Below are positions 15,592-25,047 of a DNA stretch of 47,952 bases, piece by piece (positions within the stretch are counted from its first letter, which is position 1; the number at the start of each line of letters is the position of its first letter). The translations under genes and the position numbers were made by a program. The notes under the pieces were generated by a model, which saw only the letters and a list, made by a program, of their open reading frames with translations, made no database searches and had not been told where the DNA came from. Origin of the DNA: an uncultured Bacteroides sp. (GTDB taxonomy: Bacteria; Bacteroidota; Bacteroidia; Bacteroidales; Bacteroidaceae); assembly GCA_949288715.1 (NCBI GenBank), contig CASELH010000014.1, positions 1 to 47,952 of the forward strand, written 5' to 3'.

Positions 15592-18492
15592 ATGAAGATA
15601 AAAACACTGATATTCGCCCTCCTGCTGACAGGATGCTACCTGCCAAGCTTGGCGCAAACGTCCTCCGCCACCAACGACGAGCCGGTGACCACGATGGTGC
15701 TGTCGGGCCATTACATCGGCACCATCGACGTCAACGCTAACCAGCAATATGCGCTCACCACCGACGGAACCACCATTGCCTTGTGGGACTTGGGAAAACG
15801 ACGTGTTGTCAGGCAAATCACCATGCCCAACAAAGACGTACGCTTCCACCCGCTAAACGCATCGTGGATAATGGTCAGGCCCGTTAACGACATCGGGCTC
15901 TCGGGTGAAACCGTCTATTACACCTACAACTTGTTTACCGGCAAGCGGATGGGCGTAAAGAAAGGAAAAGACGTGCCCGCCAAGAACAAGCGGATGGAAG
16001 ACTTCGTGCTGGAGCGGGAAGCCGGGCTAGTGACCATCCGGTCGAGGAAAACCGGCGAGGTGGTCGGCACCCTAAACGGCTGCTACGGACTGACTGGGGC
16101 GCGACTGGCCTTGGACAACCACGATAGTCTGCTGGTGCAAAGCGGATTGCGCCCACTGGTGTGGGACTTAAAAAACGCCAGGTTCGTGGGCACTCTTCCT
16201 TACATCGATTTCCTGAAGCAGGACGAAGGGCTTTACTTCAGAGATAACTACACCGTACCCATACCCAAGAAGCGCACCTCCTCTGCCCTAAGAGATGATT
16301 TGTATTTCACTTCAAAGAATAATTACCAATATGGCTATCGCAGTTTCTACGAGGCTTACTTCACCGACAACGGCGACGTGCTGCTGGGCGGGTACAATGA
16401 CAACATCACCCGCTGGAGCACGGACGGGCGGTTGCTGGAAACCATCCCAACGGACGGAGCGCCCGTGTTTTCTTTCACGGACAACGGGCAGTACCGCGTG
16501 GCCGCCACCTACCAAGGCCTGAACATGGGCAAGATGCCCGACGGAAAATTGAAGGATTGCAAGGGATTCAACAAAGGCTCCGACTATAAGCTACTATATC
16601 AGGTATCTCCCATATTTCGCAAGAAATACTTTGTGACTGGCGGGGACGACTTAGACCTGGTGATGGGTAAAATGGGAGACCCAGACTTCCGAAAGAAGTT
16701 GCTCTTTATCGACACATTCCCCATGTGCTACGACATTGACACCCCCGAACAGACTATCCTGTTGAGTGGCGAATTTGCGCGCCTGCAAGAAGTACCCATC
16801 GACAACCCCAAACAAAACTTTAAGTATGACACCTCCCCCTTCAAAAGTTCCCGGGCAGACTGCTGTCTTTACTTGGATGAAGAATGGATAGCGGCAGGAT
16901 GCAACGACGGGGTCGTGGGATTCTGGAAACGCGGCACTAAGCAGGCGCAGCAAGTAGCCTATGCGCACAGGGGCGGCGTGACAGACTTGAAGCTGGCTCG
17001 CAACCGCCAATGGATGCTTAGCGCCGACTGGAATGGCATGATACGCATCTGGGATGCCCGGACACACGCGCCCATCATGGATCTTTTTCACTTGGGCGTG
17101 GGGAACGACTATGTATTCGTCACGCCGGACAATTATTACAAGGCATCGAAAGGCGCGTATGACATGATTCACTTTGCCAAGGGCATGCAGGTACTCAGCT
17201 TCGAGCAGTTCGACCTAGTATACAACCGCCCCGACATCGTGCTGCAACGCTTGGGGCAACCGCAAGAGAAAACCCGGGCCTACTACCTGGCCTGGAAAAA
17301 ACGTTTGCGGCGCATGGGGTATGACGAAGACAGGCTCTCCGGCGAGATGCATGCGCCAGAACTGACGGTGAGCAATAGGAAAAGCCTGCCCAAATCCACC
17401 GCGCAGAGGGAGGTCGCGTTAATCGTCCGGGCAACCGACAGCAAGTATAAACTGGAACGCTTGTTTGTTTCGCTCAACGGCGTCCCACTCCATGGCAAGC
17501 GCGGGGCAAACATCGCCGGGCGACAAACGTCGGTTTACGAAGACACACTCCGGGTGCAACTGTGCCAAGGCAACAACCGCATCGACATCTCGTGCATGAA
17601 CGACAAGGGGGTGGAGTCTTACCGCGAGCAGGTTGACATTTATTGCGAAGCGCCTGCCGCACAGCCTAAGCTCTTTGTGGCCGCCATCGGCGTGTCCCGC
17701 TATGCCCAAAACGGATTCAACCTGAACTATGCCGCGAAAGATGCCACCGACTTCGCCACCCTGATGGAACAGTCGGGCAAGGACAGGTTTTCCGCAGTGG
17801 AGTGCATAGTGCTTGCCGACGAGGCATTCTCGCAAGCGTCGTTGCCACGCCTCAAGGAGTTTTTCGGACAGGCAGGGCGCGACGACGTGGTGATGCTTTT
17901 TTACGCCGGACACGGCGTGCTGAGCCGCGACATGGATTACTTTCTGGGCACTTACGCCATGGACTTCGACAGGCCGCAAGCAGAGGGCGTGGATTACGAA
18001 GCTTTCGAGTCTTGCTTGGAGCACACCGAAAGCATCCATCGGTTTTGTTTTGTAGACGCTTGCCATTCAGGCGAGCTGGACAAGGAGGATTACCAGGCAG
18101 ACAATGTGGTGACGAAACCTGCCGGGAAACTGGTGTTCCGCAATGCAGGCTACGGGCTACGAGAAGTAAAGGGGCAAGGCGTGAAGCAAGTGCAAGCCCT
18201 ATTCAACGAGTTGTTTGTAGATGTGCGTTGGGGCATGGGTGCCACCGTATTGTCCAGTGCAGGCGGCATGGAGGTGGCTTTGGAGGGTAACGACTGGAAG
18301 AACGGCTTGTTCACCTGGTGCTTGAAGAAAGGCATCGCGGAGCGTGCCGCCGACCTGGACAAAGACGGGAAAATCAACACCAGCGAACTGACCGCTTACG
18401 TAAGCCAAGAAGTCAACCGCCTGTCGGACGGTCTACAAACGCCAAGCGTCAGGCAAGACAACCGGTTGCAAGACTTTGTGATTGTAGAATAA
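15592..18492 (+). CDS. Exported WD40-repeat caspase-family (C14) protease
   Basis: A 966-residue protein. An export signal opens it; cleavage could follow LAQ, or the LTGC at residues 12-15 could act as a lipobox. Residues of about 35-560 hold WD40-like blades, the clearest being TIALWDLGKRR, PLVWDLKNAR, NITRWSTDGR, VVGFWKRGTK and MIRIWDARTH. A caspase domain follows from about residue 690, with the catalytic dyad His774 (YAGHGV) and Cys824 (VDACHSGE). The domain ends with DLDKDGKINTSE, which resembles a calcium-binding loop. Family members cleave proteins; the target here is unknown. It starts a four-gene unit with SEL1, CHASE2 and small secreted proteins. Confidence 0.85.
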   Translation: MKIKTLIFALLLTGCYLPSLAQTSSATNDEPVTTMVLSGHYIGTIDVNANQQYALTTDGTTIALWDLGKRRVVRQITMPNKDVRFHPLNASWIMVRPVNDIGLSGETVYYTYNLFTGKRMGVKKGKDVPAKNKRMEDFVLEREAGLVTIRSRKTGEVVGTLNGCYGLTGARLALDNHDSLLVQSGLRPLVWDLKNARFVGTLPYIDFLKQDEGLYFRDNYTVPIPKKRTSSALRDDLYFTSKNNYQYGYRSFYEAYFTDNGDVLLGGYNDNITRWSTDGRLLETIPTDGAPVFSFTDNGQYRVAATYQGLNMGKMPDGKLKDCKGFNKGSDYKLLYQVSPIFRKKYFVTGGDDLDLVMGKMGDPDFRKKLLFIDTFPMCYDIDTPEQTILLSGEFARLQEVPIDNPKQNFKYDTSPFKSSRADCCLYLDEEWIAAGCNDGVVGFWKRGTKQAQQVAYAHRGGVTDLKLARNRQWMLSADWNGMIRIWDARTHAPIMDLFHLGVGNDYVFVTPDNYYKASKGAYDMIHFAKGMQVLSFEQFDLVYNRPDIVLQRLGQPQEKTRAYYLAWKKRLRRMGYDEDRLSGEMHAPELTVSNRKSLPKSTAQREVALIVRATDSKYKLERLFVSLNGVPLHGKRGANIAGRQTSVYEDTLRVQLCQGNNRIDISCMNDKGVESYREQVDIYCEAPAAQPKLFVAAIGVSRYAQNGFNLNYAAKDATDFATLMEQSGKDRFSAVECIVLADEAFSQASLPRLKEFFGQAGRDDVVMLFYAGHGVLSRDMDYFLGTYAMDFDRPQAEGVDYEAFESCLEHTESIHRFCFVDACHSGELDKEDYQADNVVTKPAGKLVFRNAGYGLREVKGQGVKQVQALFNELFVDVRWGMGATVLSSAGGMEVALEGNDWKNGLFTWCLKKGIAERAADLDKDGKINTSELTAYVSQEVNRLSDGLQTPSVRQDNRLQDFVIVE

Positions 18493-18511
18493 GTAATAAT
18501 GCGAATCAGGT

Positions 18512-20239
18512 ATGAAACGAAAACTATGCATCGGGATGATAGTAGCCTGCATGGCGAGCACCGCCTTCGTGAAAGCCCAAACAGCCGACGAATTGTGGCA
18601 TGACAACCTGCTGCAATACTTGGAATATGTACAAAAAGGCAAAACGGACAAGACACTCAAACCAATGGCCGACTGCGCGCGCCATGCGAAGAAAGCAAAG
18701 GTCATAGATAACAACATGAAGGTGCTAACCTGGTATTTGTATTTAGCAGAACTGATAAAGCAAGCCCCTCAAAGCAGAGACATCGGTGAATACAGCGCAT
18801 TGATATGCAATTATGGTTCCCAACTGGAAGAAAAGCCTTTGTCCTATGGGCTGGACATGATTACGGCCAATGCCTACCTGCTCCGAACGGCCTATGTGAA
18901 GCCGGAATGGAAACCCGTCATGCTCGTCAACGCATACAGTCTGCTGAACCGTCTGGAAGAAGAAAAAGTGGCATCGGTGGTCGAAGAAGACTATGAAGGC
19001 TTCTACGGCTTGGCGCAACTCTCAGTGTCCAACGAAGAACGGCTCAACATGATGAACTATGTGCTCCAACAGATGGAAAGCCTTTCCGGGAAAGACTGGT
19101 ATGACGCAGCCCAAAACGCCCACGACCATTATAAGTTTGACGGGTACAGGCAAGCCGCCCTGACCTGTGTGTCCATGAGCGAGAAAAAAGAGTTTGCAGA
19201 TGCCTGGGCACTGCATGGTTATATGCATGAAATAGGCCGCGTGGTTGAAAAGGATAAGACGCAGGCTGCCCATTACTACAAGGCAGCTGCCGACAAAGGC
19301 AGCGTGTGGGGCAAGGTGGAATATGCCGCCTTGCTGATAGGGGGAAAGATTGTGAAGCAAAACTATGCCCAGGCATTGCAACTGTTGACATCGGTGGAAG
19401 ACAAGCCAGACTTCCTACGATACGGGGGAGGCTACTACCTGGGCCGGCTTTACGAAAACGGCTGGGCAGTGGAAACAGACCGGGAAAAAGCCATGATGCT
19501 CTACACGGATAGTTTTGAAAAGTGTATCTGGAAGGGAACAAAAAAACTGTCTTACGAAGGCTCCAAAAGGCTGGAGAACAAATTGGTAGAAGAGGCCATC
19601 GATCAAGAAATGGCAGGAGTGGACACCAAGGGAATGAGTGCGGAAGAGCTGACTGCCATTGCCCAACGTTATGAAACGGTAGGCGCCCAAAGAAAAGCTC
19701 TCGACTATCTACTACAGGCCGTGGACAAAGGCAGTTCATATAGTGCCTGCCGCTTGGGGATGAAATGGTTTGACAGTGCCAACAAGAAGAACCAGGTGTT
19801 GCTGCAAGGCGCGTTCCGGCTGTTTCAAAAGGGTGCGGAAGGCAACTATGCCCCCTGCAAATACAACGTGGCCGTGATGTACCTCTACGGTTATGGCACT
19901 TCGCCCAACCACGACATGGCACTGGACTACTACAACCGATACATGGAACAGATAGCAGCCGAAGGCTACAACGAATACGAAAAAGATGATTACATAGGCA
20001 CCATTACGGGCATGTTATACAAAGCCGAGGCAACCAAACAAGGCGTACCCTTAAAGAAAGCCATCGACGAGTTCAACCAACCAGCGGAGTTGTACCAATG
20101 GGCCAGGTTCCGCGAGCGCGACAGCCGCCCCGAAATCTCCATCTACTTCTACACACGTGCCATGCAGAAAGGACATCCCAAAGCTGCGGAGCGGTTGGAA
20201 GCATTCAAGAAGCGGCTACAACAAGAACCGGAAAAATAA
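18512..20239 (+). CDS. Exported SEL1-like repeat protein
   Basis: A 575-residue protein with a signal peptide (MKRKLCIGMIVACMASTAF, cleavage near KAQ). It carries SEL1-type helical repeats: AADKGSVWGKVEYAALLIGG, YLGRLYENGWAVETDREKAM, and CKYNVAVMYLYGYGTS followed by MALDYYNRYM. SEL1 repeats are protein-interaction modules, often in stress or quality-control assemblies. The start lies 19 bp after the caspase stop and the CHASE2 gene begins 12 bp after its end, so the genes are surely co-transcribed. It may scaffold or adapt the caspase; that is inference from context. Confidence 0.82.
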   Translation: MKRKLCIGMIVACMASTAFVKAQTADELWHDNLLQYLEYVQKGKTDKTLKPMADCARHAKKAKVIDNNMKVLTWYLYLAELIKQAPQSRDIGEYSALICNYGSQLEEKPLSYGLDMITANAYLLRTAYVKPEWKPVMLVNAYSLLNRLEEEKVASVVEEDYEGFYGLAQLSVSNEERLNMMNYVLQQMESLSGKDWYDAAQNAHDHYKFDGYRQAALTCVSMSEKKEFADAWALHGYMHEIGRVVEKDKTQAAHYYKAAADKGSVWGKVEYAALLIGGKIVKQNYAQALQLLTSVEDKPDFLRYGGGYYLGRLYENGWAVETDREKAMMLYTDSFEKCIWKGTKKLSYEGSKRLENKLVEEAIDQEMAGVDTKGMSAEELTAIAQRYETVGAQRKALDYLLQAVDKGSSYSACRLGMKWFDSANKKNQVLLQGAFRLFQKGAEGNYAPCKYNVAVMYLYGYGTSPNHDMALDYYNRYMEQIAAEGYNEYEKDDYIGTITGMLYKAEATKQGVPLKKAIDEFNQPAELYQWARFRERDSRPEISIYFYTRAMQKGHPKAAERLEAFKKRLQQEPEK

Positions 20240-20251
20240 CGCACTGCTTCC

Positions 20252-21463
20252 ATGAAATATGAGTTTTCCAACAGGTTTCAAGGACTGCGAAGGATAAAGC
20301 ACATCCTTTTCGCACTGATACACGCGACATGGGTGTTGCTGCTTTGTTACCTGCTGGGGAACAAAGCCTATTCGCTGGGCGATGAAGAACAATTCATTCA
20401 ACATCTTCACTTTGCCAAGGAGAGCATTTGCCCTTCGGAGCCTGTGATGCCCGTAAACTTGCTGCCCGTAAATGTGGCCTATGATAAGCAAATGGCTGCA
20501 TGGGCAGACGAATATGGCTTGCCTGCAGGTGAGCTGGCCATCACCGATCGACAAAAACTGTTGCAGTTCCTGCAACTGGCCAAGGAAACAGACAGCTACA
20601 AATACATCATGCTGGATGTGTTTTTTGAGGAAGGCATCCAAACGCCCGTAGACTCCGCCCTTTTTGCCACTATTGCCTCCATGGACCGCCTGGTGCTCCC
20701 TTGCCATGAAGGAGCCAGAATGGAAGACAGCGTTCTGCTGCCCAAATCAGCCTACGCCGACTATCGCACTTCGGTGAACGAGGGCAATTTTGTAAAGTAC
20801 CAATACCAAGTAGACGGCAAGCCCTCCATGGCCTGGAAGATGTATGCCGATTACACGGGAGCAACCTATTCTCGCCGGGGGCCTTTCCACTTTTGCAACG
20901 GCCGCTTGTGTCACCGCTGCCTATTCTTAAACTTTACAGTCAACCCGGGTGAAAACGCTTATACCTCCGAAGGCGAAAAGCAATACTACAACTTAGGAGC
21001 CGACCTGCTGGACGAAGCAGCCCACATAGATTATGCCACGTTCCTGAAGGACAAAATAATCTTAGTGGGCGACCTATCCGAAAACGACATCCACGACATG
21101 TATGCAGGTTCCATGGCGGGAGCGTATATTCATTACAATGCTTTCCTAGCCCTGATGGATGGCAGACAATATGTAAACGGCTGGTCGATGTTGGCCTTGT
21201 TCACCGTCTACTTCCTAATCACCTTGTTTTTGACGAAACAGGTGTCTTTCTTCGACTGCATTCCTTTGCTGAACAGGGTAAAGACACGCACCTGGCGTTT
21301 TATCTTTTCGTGGTGCGGCTTTTCGGCGGTGCTCTCGGTGGTGTGCGCCGCCTTCTATTTCATTGAAGGGAACATTTATGACATATTGATGATTTCTGCT
21401 TATTTCTCGGTGTTCAACACCGTATTGGAGTTTTACCGTACACTAAAAAAACAAACATCATGA
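20252..21463 (+). CDS. CHASE2-domain membrane protein lacking an output domain
   Basis: A 403-residue protein. One membrane helix lies near residues 18-42 (ILFALIHATWVLLLCYLL). A CHASE2-like extracytoplasmic domain follows: IMLDVFFEEGIQTPVD, the closing signature LKDKIILVGDLSENDIHDMY and AGAYIHYNAFLALMDGRQYV. Three further hydrophobic segments end the protein. CHASE2 usually senses extracytoplasmic signals for a kinase, cyclase or similar C-terminal domain. None is present here, so the signal must pass to another protein or through the membrane helices. A Cys cluster (FCNGRLCHRC) lies in the sensor. The stop overlaps the next ATG by 4 bp (ATGA). Confidence 0.78.
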   Translation: MKYEFSNRFQGLRRIKHILFALIHATWVLLLCYLLGNKAYSLGDEEQFIQHLHFAKESICPSEPVMPVNLLPVNVAYDKQMAAWADEYGLPAGELAITDRQKLLQFLQLAKETDSYKYIMLDVFFEEGIQTPVDSALFATIASMDRLVLPCHEGARMEDSVLLPKSAYADYRTSVNEGNFVKYQYQVDGKPSMAWKMYADYTGATYSRRGPFHFCNGRLCHRCLFLNFTVNPGENAYTSEGEKQYYNLGADLLDEAAHIDYATFLKDKIILVGDLSENDIHDMYAGSMAGAYIHYNAFLALMDGRQYVNGWSMLALFTVYFLITLFLTKQVSFFDCIPLLNRVKTRTWRFIFSWCGFSAVLSVVCAAFYFIEGNIYDILMISAYFSVFNTVLEFYRTLKKQTS

Positions 21464-22089
21464 AAAGAACCGTTTTCTTTGTTTTGGCTCTGCTATGCAG
21501 CTGGCTTTTGGCAACTATGCACGCCCAAGAGCAGTATAAGATTCTTTTCCTCAACACGTCGCCTATCGAGATTGGAGGGAAGCAATGCCAGGTGAACGAC
21601 TGTTTCGACATCTCGGACAAGATTCATTGGAAAAACGATGGGCAAGTAATGAAGGTGATGAACCTGCGCACGCAGCGGCAGAGCGTGGTGGCCGCCCGTG
21701 GATTCAAAAAAAAGAAGCACAAAACACTGTCTTCCTACCTCAGCCAAAACAAGCAGTTGTCCACACGCGACGGCTCTCCGTTGCTGCTTCCACAATTAAA
21801 AGATTACCTGGCCGACACATTCTACCTGATAGACAGCATAGAGGTCAAGGCGTTGGCACCGATGGACGACCGGCATTTCTTTTATGCGGACTATCGCTAT
21901 AAAGACGAAATCATCCATAAACGGCTGCCTGCTACAGAGAATGGCTTTTTGATAGACTACTCCTTATTCACCATTGACGGCAAGCCTATCACGCCGTTTG
22001 AAACGGACTTGTCGATATATTATCTGGACAACGAGCAGGAAAAAGCCATGCTTATCACAACCCATATGCACGTGGTGCCCGTTAAATGA
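21460..22089 (+). CDS. Small secreted protein of the caspase-CHASE2 unit, unknown function
   Basis: A 209-residue protein with a signal peptide (MKRTVFFVLALLCSWLLA, cleavage near MHAQ). The mature part opens with YKILFLNTSPIEIGGKQCQV, has a strongly basic patch GFKKKKHKTLSSY and a middle stretch YFADYR-like in character (residues HFFYADYRYKDE). I do not recognise a family. Translational overlap with the CHASE2 gene makes it part of the same unit. It may be a substrate, inhibitor or ligand of the other three; no choice can be made from sequence. Confidence 0.75.
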   Translation: MKRTVFFVLALLCSWLLATMHAQEQYKILFLNTSPIEIGGKQCQVNDCFDISDKIHWKNDGQVMKVMNLRTQRQSVVAARGFKKKKHKTLSSYLSQNKQLSTRDGSPLLLPQLKDYLADTFYLIDSIEVKALAPMDDRHFFYADYRYKDEIIHKRLPATENGFLIDYSLFTIDGKPITPFETDLSIYYLDNEQEKAMLITTHMHVVPVK

Positions 22090-22134
22090 CCTTCTTTAGT
22101 ATTTGAAAATGTAATGCCATTCGCAATTTATGCC

Positions 22135-22142
22135 TAACTTTG
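22135..22142 (+). promoter_or_regulatory. -7 box (TAACTTTG) for the SLC13 transporter
   Basis: TAACTTTG fits the -7 consensus and is 36 bp before the ATG at 22178. It separates the transporter transcript from the caspase unit. No -33 TTTG is seen at the right distance. Confidence 0.6.
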
Positions 22143-22177
22143 CGGCCTGAAGAACCCCAAAACCAACCCGTAGACTT

Positions 22178-24037
22178 ATGCTCATCACTCTACTCACCCT
22201 CGCCGTTGCCGCCATTTTCTTCATGAGCGGAAAGGTGCGTTCCGACCTGGTGGCCGTGTGCTCCCTGCTCGTCTTGCTGATATGCCATGTGCTGACCCCT
22301 GAAGAGGGGCTGTCGGGCTTCTCCAACTCGGTCGTCATCATGATGGTGGGACTGTTCGTGGTGGGGGGCGCCATCTTCCAGACCGGGCTTGCCAAGATGA
22401 TAAGCAGCCGCATCCTCAAGCTGGCAGGCCAAAGCGAGCTGCGGCTGTTCCTGCTGGTCATGCTGGTCACCTCGGCCATCGGTGCCTTCGTCAGCAACAC
22501 GGGCACGGTGGCACTCATGCTGCCCATCGTGGTGAGCATGGCCATGAGCGCAGGCATCAGTTCAGGCCGCCTGCTCATGCCCCTGGCCTTTGCCAGCAGC
22601 ATGGGCGGCATGATGACCCTCATCGGCACGCCGCCCAACCTCATCATTGCCGACACCTTGGAGAAGGCGGGCTACGGGTCGCTCTCGTTCTTCTCCTTCC
22701 TGCCCGTAGGACTGGTGTGCGTGGCCGTAGGCACTCTCGTGCTGCTGCCCCTCACCAAATGGTTCCTGTCGAAGAAAGGGCAGACAGACAAAGACACCCG
22801 GCGCGGCAAGTCGCTAAACCAGCTGGTCAAAGAGTACGGCCTGTCGAGCAACCTGTTTCGCCTGAACGTGGACAACAAAGCCACCATCATAGGACAAACC
22901 GTCGCCGAGCTGGGCATCCGCCACAAGTACGGGTTGAACATACTGGAGATAAGGAGGAAAACCACCTCGCAACACCGATTCCTGCACACGGTGAAGCAAT
23001 TCTCGGCACCGGACACCCTGCTGGAAGAAGGCGACGTGCTCTACGTGTCGGGCGACCCCGGGCAGGTGGCACAGTTCTGCCAAGCGTGCGGCCTCACCCT
23101 GATGGACGGGCACGCCACGGAAGAAAACGCAGGGCAAGGCGCCACGTCGTTGGACTTCTACGACATCGGCATTGCGGAAATCGTGCTGATGGGCTCCTCG
23201 CGCATCATCAACCGCACGGTGAAGGAGGCAAACTTCCGCGACAAGTTCAACGTCAATGTGCTGGGCATCCGCCGCAAAAAAGAATACCTGCTACGCGACC
23301 TGGGCAACGTGAAGATGCATCAGGGCGACGTACTACTGGTGCAGGGAGATTGGAAAGACATTGCCCGCCTCTCGGGCGAAGAAGACAACTGGGTGGTGCT
23401 GGGACAACCGCTGGAAGAAGCGGCCAAGGTTACGCTGGACTACAAGGCGCCCGTGGCTGCCGCCATCATGCTGCTCATGGTGGCGATGATGGTGTTCGAC
23501 TTCATTCCCGTGGCACCGGTGACCGCCGTCATGATAGCTGCCGTGCTCATGGTCATCACAGGCTGCCTGCGCAGCGTGGAGGCCGCTTACAAAACCATTA
23601 ATTGGGAAACCATCGTGCTGTTTGCCGCCATGATGCCCATGTCGCTGGCGCTGGAGAAGACCGGCGCTTCCGAATACCTCTCCACCGCCCTGGCGCAACG
23701 GCTGGGCGAATATGGCCCCGTCGTGCTGCTGGCAGGCATCTACTTCACGGGCTCAATTATGACCATGTTCATCAGCAACACGGTGACAGCGCTGCTCATG
23801 GCCCCTATTGCCTTGCAGAGTGCCCTGCAAATCGGGGTAAGCCCCATTCCCTACCTGTTTGCCGTGACGGTGGCAGCCAGCATGTGCTTTGCCTCGCCGT
23901 TCTCCACGCCGCCCAACGCCTTGGTCATGCCTGCAGGACAATATACTTTTATGGATTATGTGAAAGTGGGGTTGCCGCTGCAAGTCATCATGGGCATCGT
24001 CATGGTCATCGTGCTGCCCCTGTTGTTCCCCTTCTGA
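22178..24037 (+). CDS. SLC13/DASS-family permease with two RCK_C domains
   Basis: A 619-residue inner-membrane transporter. Hydrophobic segments fill residues 1-190 and 425-619. The DASS-type signature SNTGTVALMLPIV and the loop IGTPPNLIIAD are seen in the first half, and ISNTVTALLMAP with PPNALVMPAG in the second. The cytoplasmic middle holds two RCK_C (TrkA_C) modules, at about 210-315 and 325-410 (LEEGDVLYVSGDPGQV and MHQGDVLLVQGDWKDI). Family members move sulfate, dicarboxylates or other anions with sodium, but the substrate is not readable here. RCK_C modules may bind a nucleotide or ligand and gate transport. Confidence 0.88.
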   Translation: MLITLLTLAVAAIFFMSGKVRSDLVAVCSLLVLLICHVLTPEEGLSGFSNSVVIMMVGLFVVGGAIFQTGLAKMISSRILKLAGQSELRLFLLVMLVTSAIGAFVSNTGTVALMLPIVVSMAMSAGISSGRLLMPLAFASSMGGMMTLIGTPPNLIIADTLEKAGYGSLSFFSFLPVGLVCVAVGTLVLLPLTKWFLSKKGQTDKDTRRGKSLNQLVKEYGLSSNLFRLNVDNKATIIGQTVAELGIRHKYGLNILEIRRKTTSQHRFLHTVKQFSAPDTLLEEGDVLYVSGDPGQVAQFCQACGLTLMDGHATEENAGQGATSLDFYDIGIAEIVLMGSSRIINRTVKEANFRDKFNVNVLGIRRKKEYLLRDLGNVKMHQGDVLLVQGDWKDIARLSGEEDNWVVLGQPLEEAAKVTLDYKAPVAAAIMLLMVAMMVFDFIPVAPVTAVMIAAVLMVITGCLRSVEAAYKTINWETIVLFAAMMPMSLALEKTGASEYLSTALAQRLGEYGPVVLLAGIYFTGSIMTMFISNTVTALLMAPIALQSALQIGVSPIPYLFAVTVAASMCFASPFSTPPNALVMPAGQYTFMDYVKVGLPLQVIMGIVMVIVLPLLFPF

Positions 24038-24055
24038 TGTTCAAGACTCGTCCGC

Positions 24056-25036
24056 TCAGGCCTTGGGCGCACCGGCTATCTTACAGCTTCCCGCCTCTTT
24101 CTTCAGGAAAGATTCGATGTGGCGGATGCGCTTCTCTGCCAAGATTTCATCCACGGCTATCAGGATGCCCGTCTCCTCCACGTCGCCAAACTCATCGTTG
24201 ATGGCCGTGCCGAATACGCGCATCGTGGGGCTAAGGCTCATGTAGGCGTTGACCAGCGGCGGGATGTTGTAGCCCAGCTTGCGGATTTCTCCGTTCAGTA
24301 TCTTATAGTCTTCCTTGAAACTGTCTTTGCAGAAAATGGTCTCCAGTTCCTTCTCGTCGGCCTCTATGGTGAGCGGGTGGATGGGAGTGACCAGCCCGTC
24401 CTTGTCGGCAAAATGCTTGCGCAGGAAGTACAGTATCATGTCTCGCCCCTTGCGGATGTAACTGGGATACATGGTCACCTTGCCGAAGAAATACTTCACG
24501 TTGGGCATGATGACCGTCAGCGCGCCCAGCCCGTCCCACAGATTGTCGAGAGCAAACAGCCCCTTGCTGTCGGCGCGTGTCGACTGGTATTCCACGGTGA
24601 CAAACGAGCGTCCCAGCTCTATGGTGGTAGGCATGTACTCCTTCAGGAACTTCTCCGAGAAGTTGAACATGTGCGCCGTGGCAAGCACCGGCGCCCCCTT
24701 TTCGTCGTAGCGCACGTCGGTGCCCAGGATGTAGCGGTAGCCGCCCAGTATTTCCTCCGCCTCGGGATTCCATACTATCAGCTGTTTGCAAGGGTTGGGC
24801 ATCAGGTCAAACTCGTCTATGTCCATCGACTTTCCCGTGCCCCCTCCTGCGGTGCGGAAGGCAATCTCGCGCAGACGCCCTATCTCCCTCATGGTGTTGG
24901 GGGAGTCATGTGCCGTCACGATGTATATCTCGTTGTTGCTGCGGTTGGTCATGCGCAAGCGTTTGTCTTCAGTCAGCTCCGCCTTCAAGGCCTCTTTGCT
25001 TATCGGTGCTATGATTTCTTCCATACTGGTATGCAT
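24056..25036 (-). CDS. glsB: GNAT-fold N-acyltransferase of glycine lipid synthesis (GlsB-like)
   Basis: A 326-residue acyltransferase. Its first domain is GNAT-like (MREIGRLREIAFRTAGGGTG, SMDIDEFD, LIVWNPEAEEILGGYRYILG, and ELGRSFVTVEYQS). The hemolysin-type tail continues to the end. Bacteroides GlsB joins a 3-hydroxy fatty acid to glycine, giving commendamide-like N-acyl glycine; GlsA then adds a second acyl chain. This gene and its upstream acyltransferase match that pair. The ATG at 25036 is used; 25024 (MEEIIAPIS) is an equally good start. The ORF can be opened further upstream but would run into the preceding gene. The role is by family, not shown here. Confidence 0.78.
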   Translation of the reverse strand: MHTSMEEIIAPISKEALKAELTEDKRLRMTNRSNNEIYIVTAHDSPNTMREIGRLREIAFRTAGGGTGKSMDIDEFDLMPNPCKQLIVWNPEAEEILGGYRYILGTDVRYDEKGAPVLATAHMFNFSEKFLKEYMPTTIELGRSFVTVEYQSTRADSKGLFALDNLWDGLGALTVIMPNVKYFFGKVTMYPSYIRKGRDMILYFLRKHFADKDGLVTPIHPLTIEADEKELETIFCKDSFKEDYKILNGEIRKLGYNIPPLVNAYMSLSPTMRVFGTAINDEFGDVEETGILIAVDEILAEKRIRHIESFLKKEAGSCKIAGAPKA

Positions 25037-25047
25037 TATAATATGGT

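Noticed and set aside
22178-24037. Reading the SLC13 transporter as a Trk potassium channel because of its RCK_C modules
   Set aside because: Membrane halves carry the SNT and TPPN signatures of DASS anion transporters; RCK_C modules also occur in that family.
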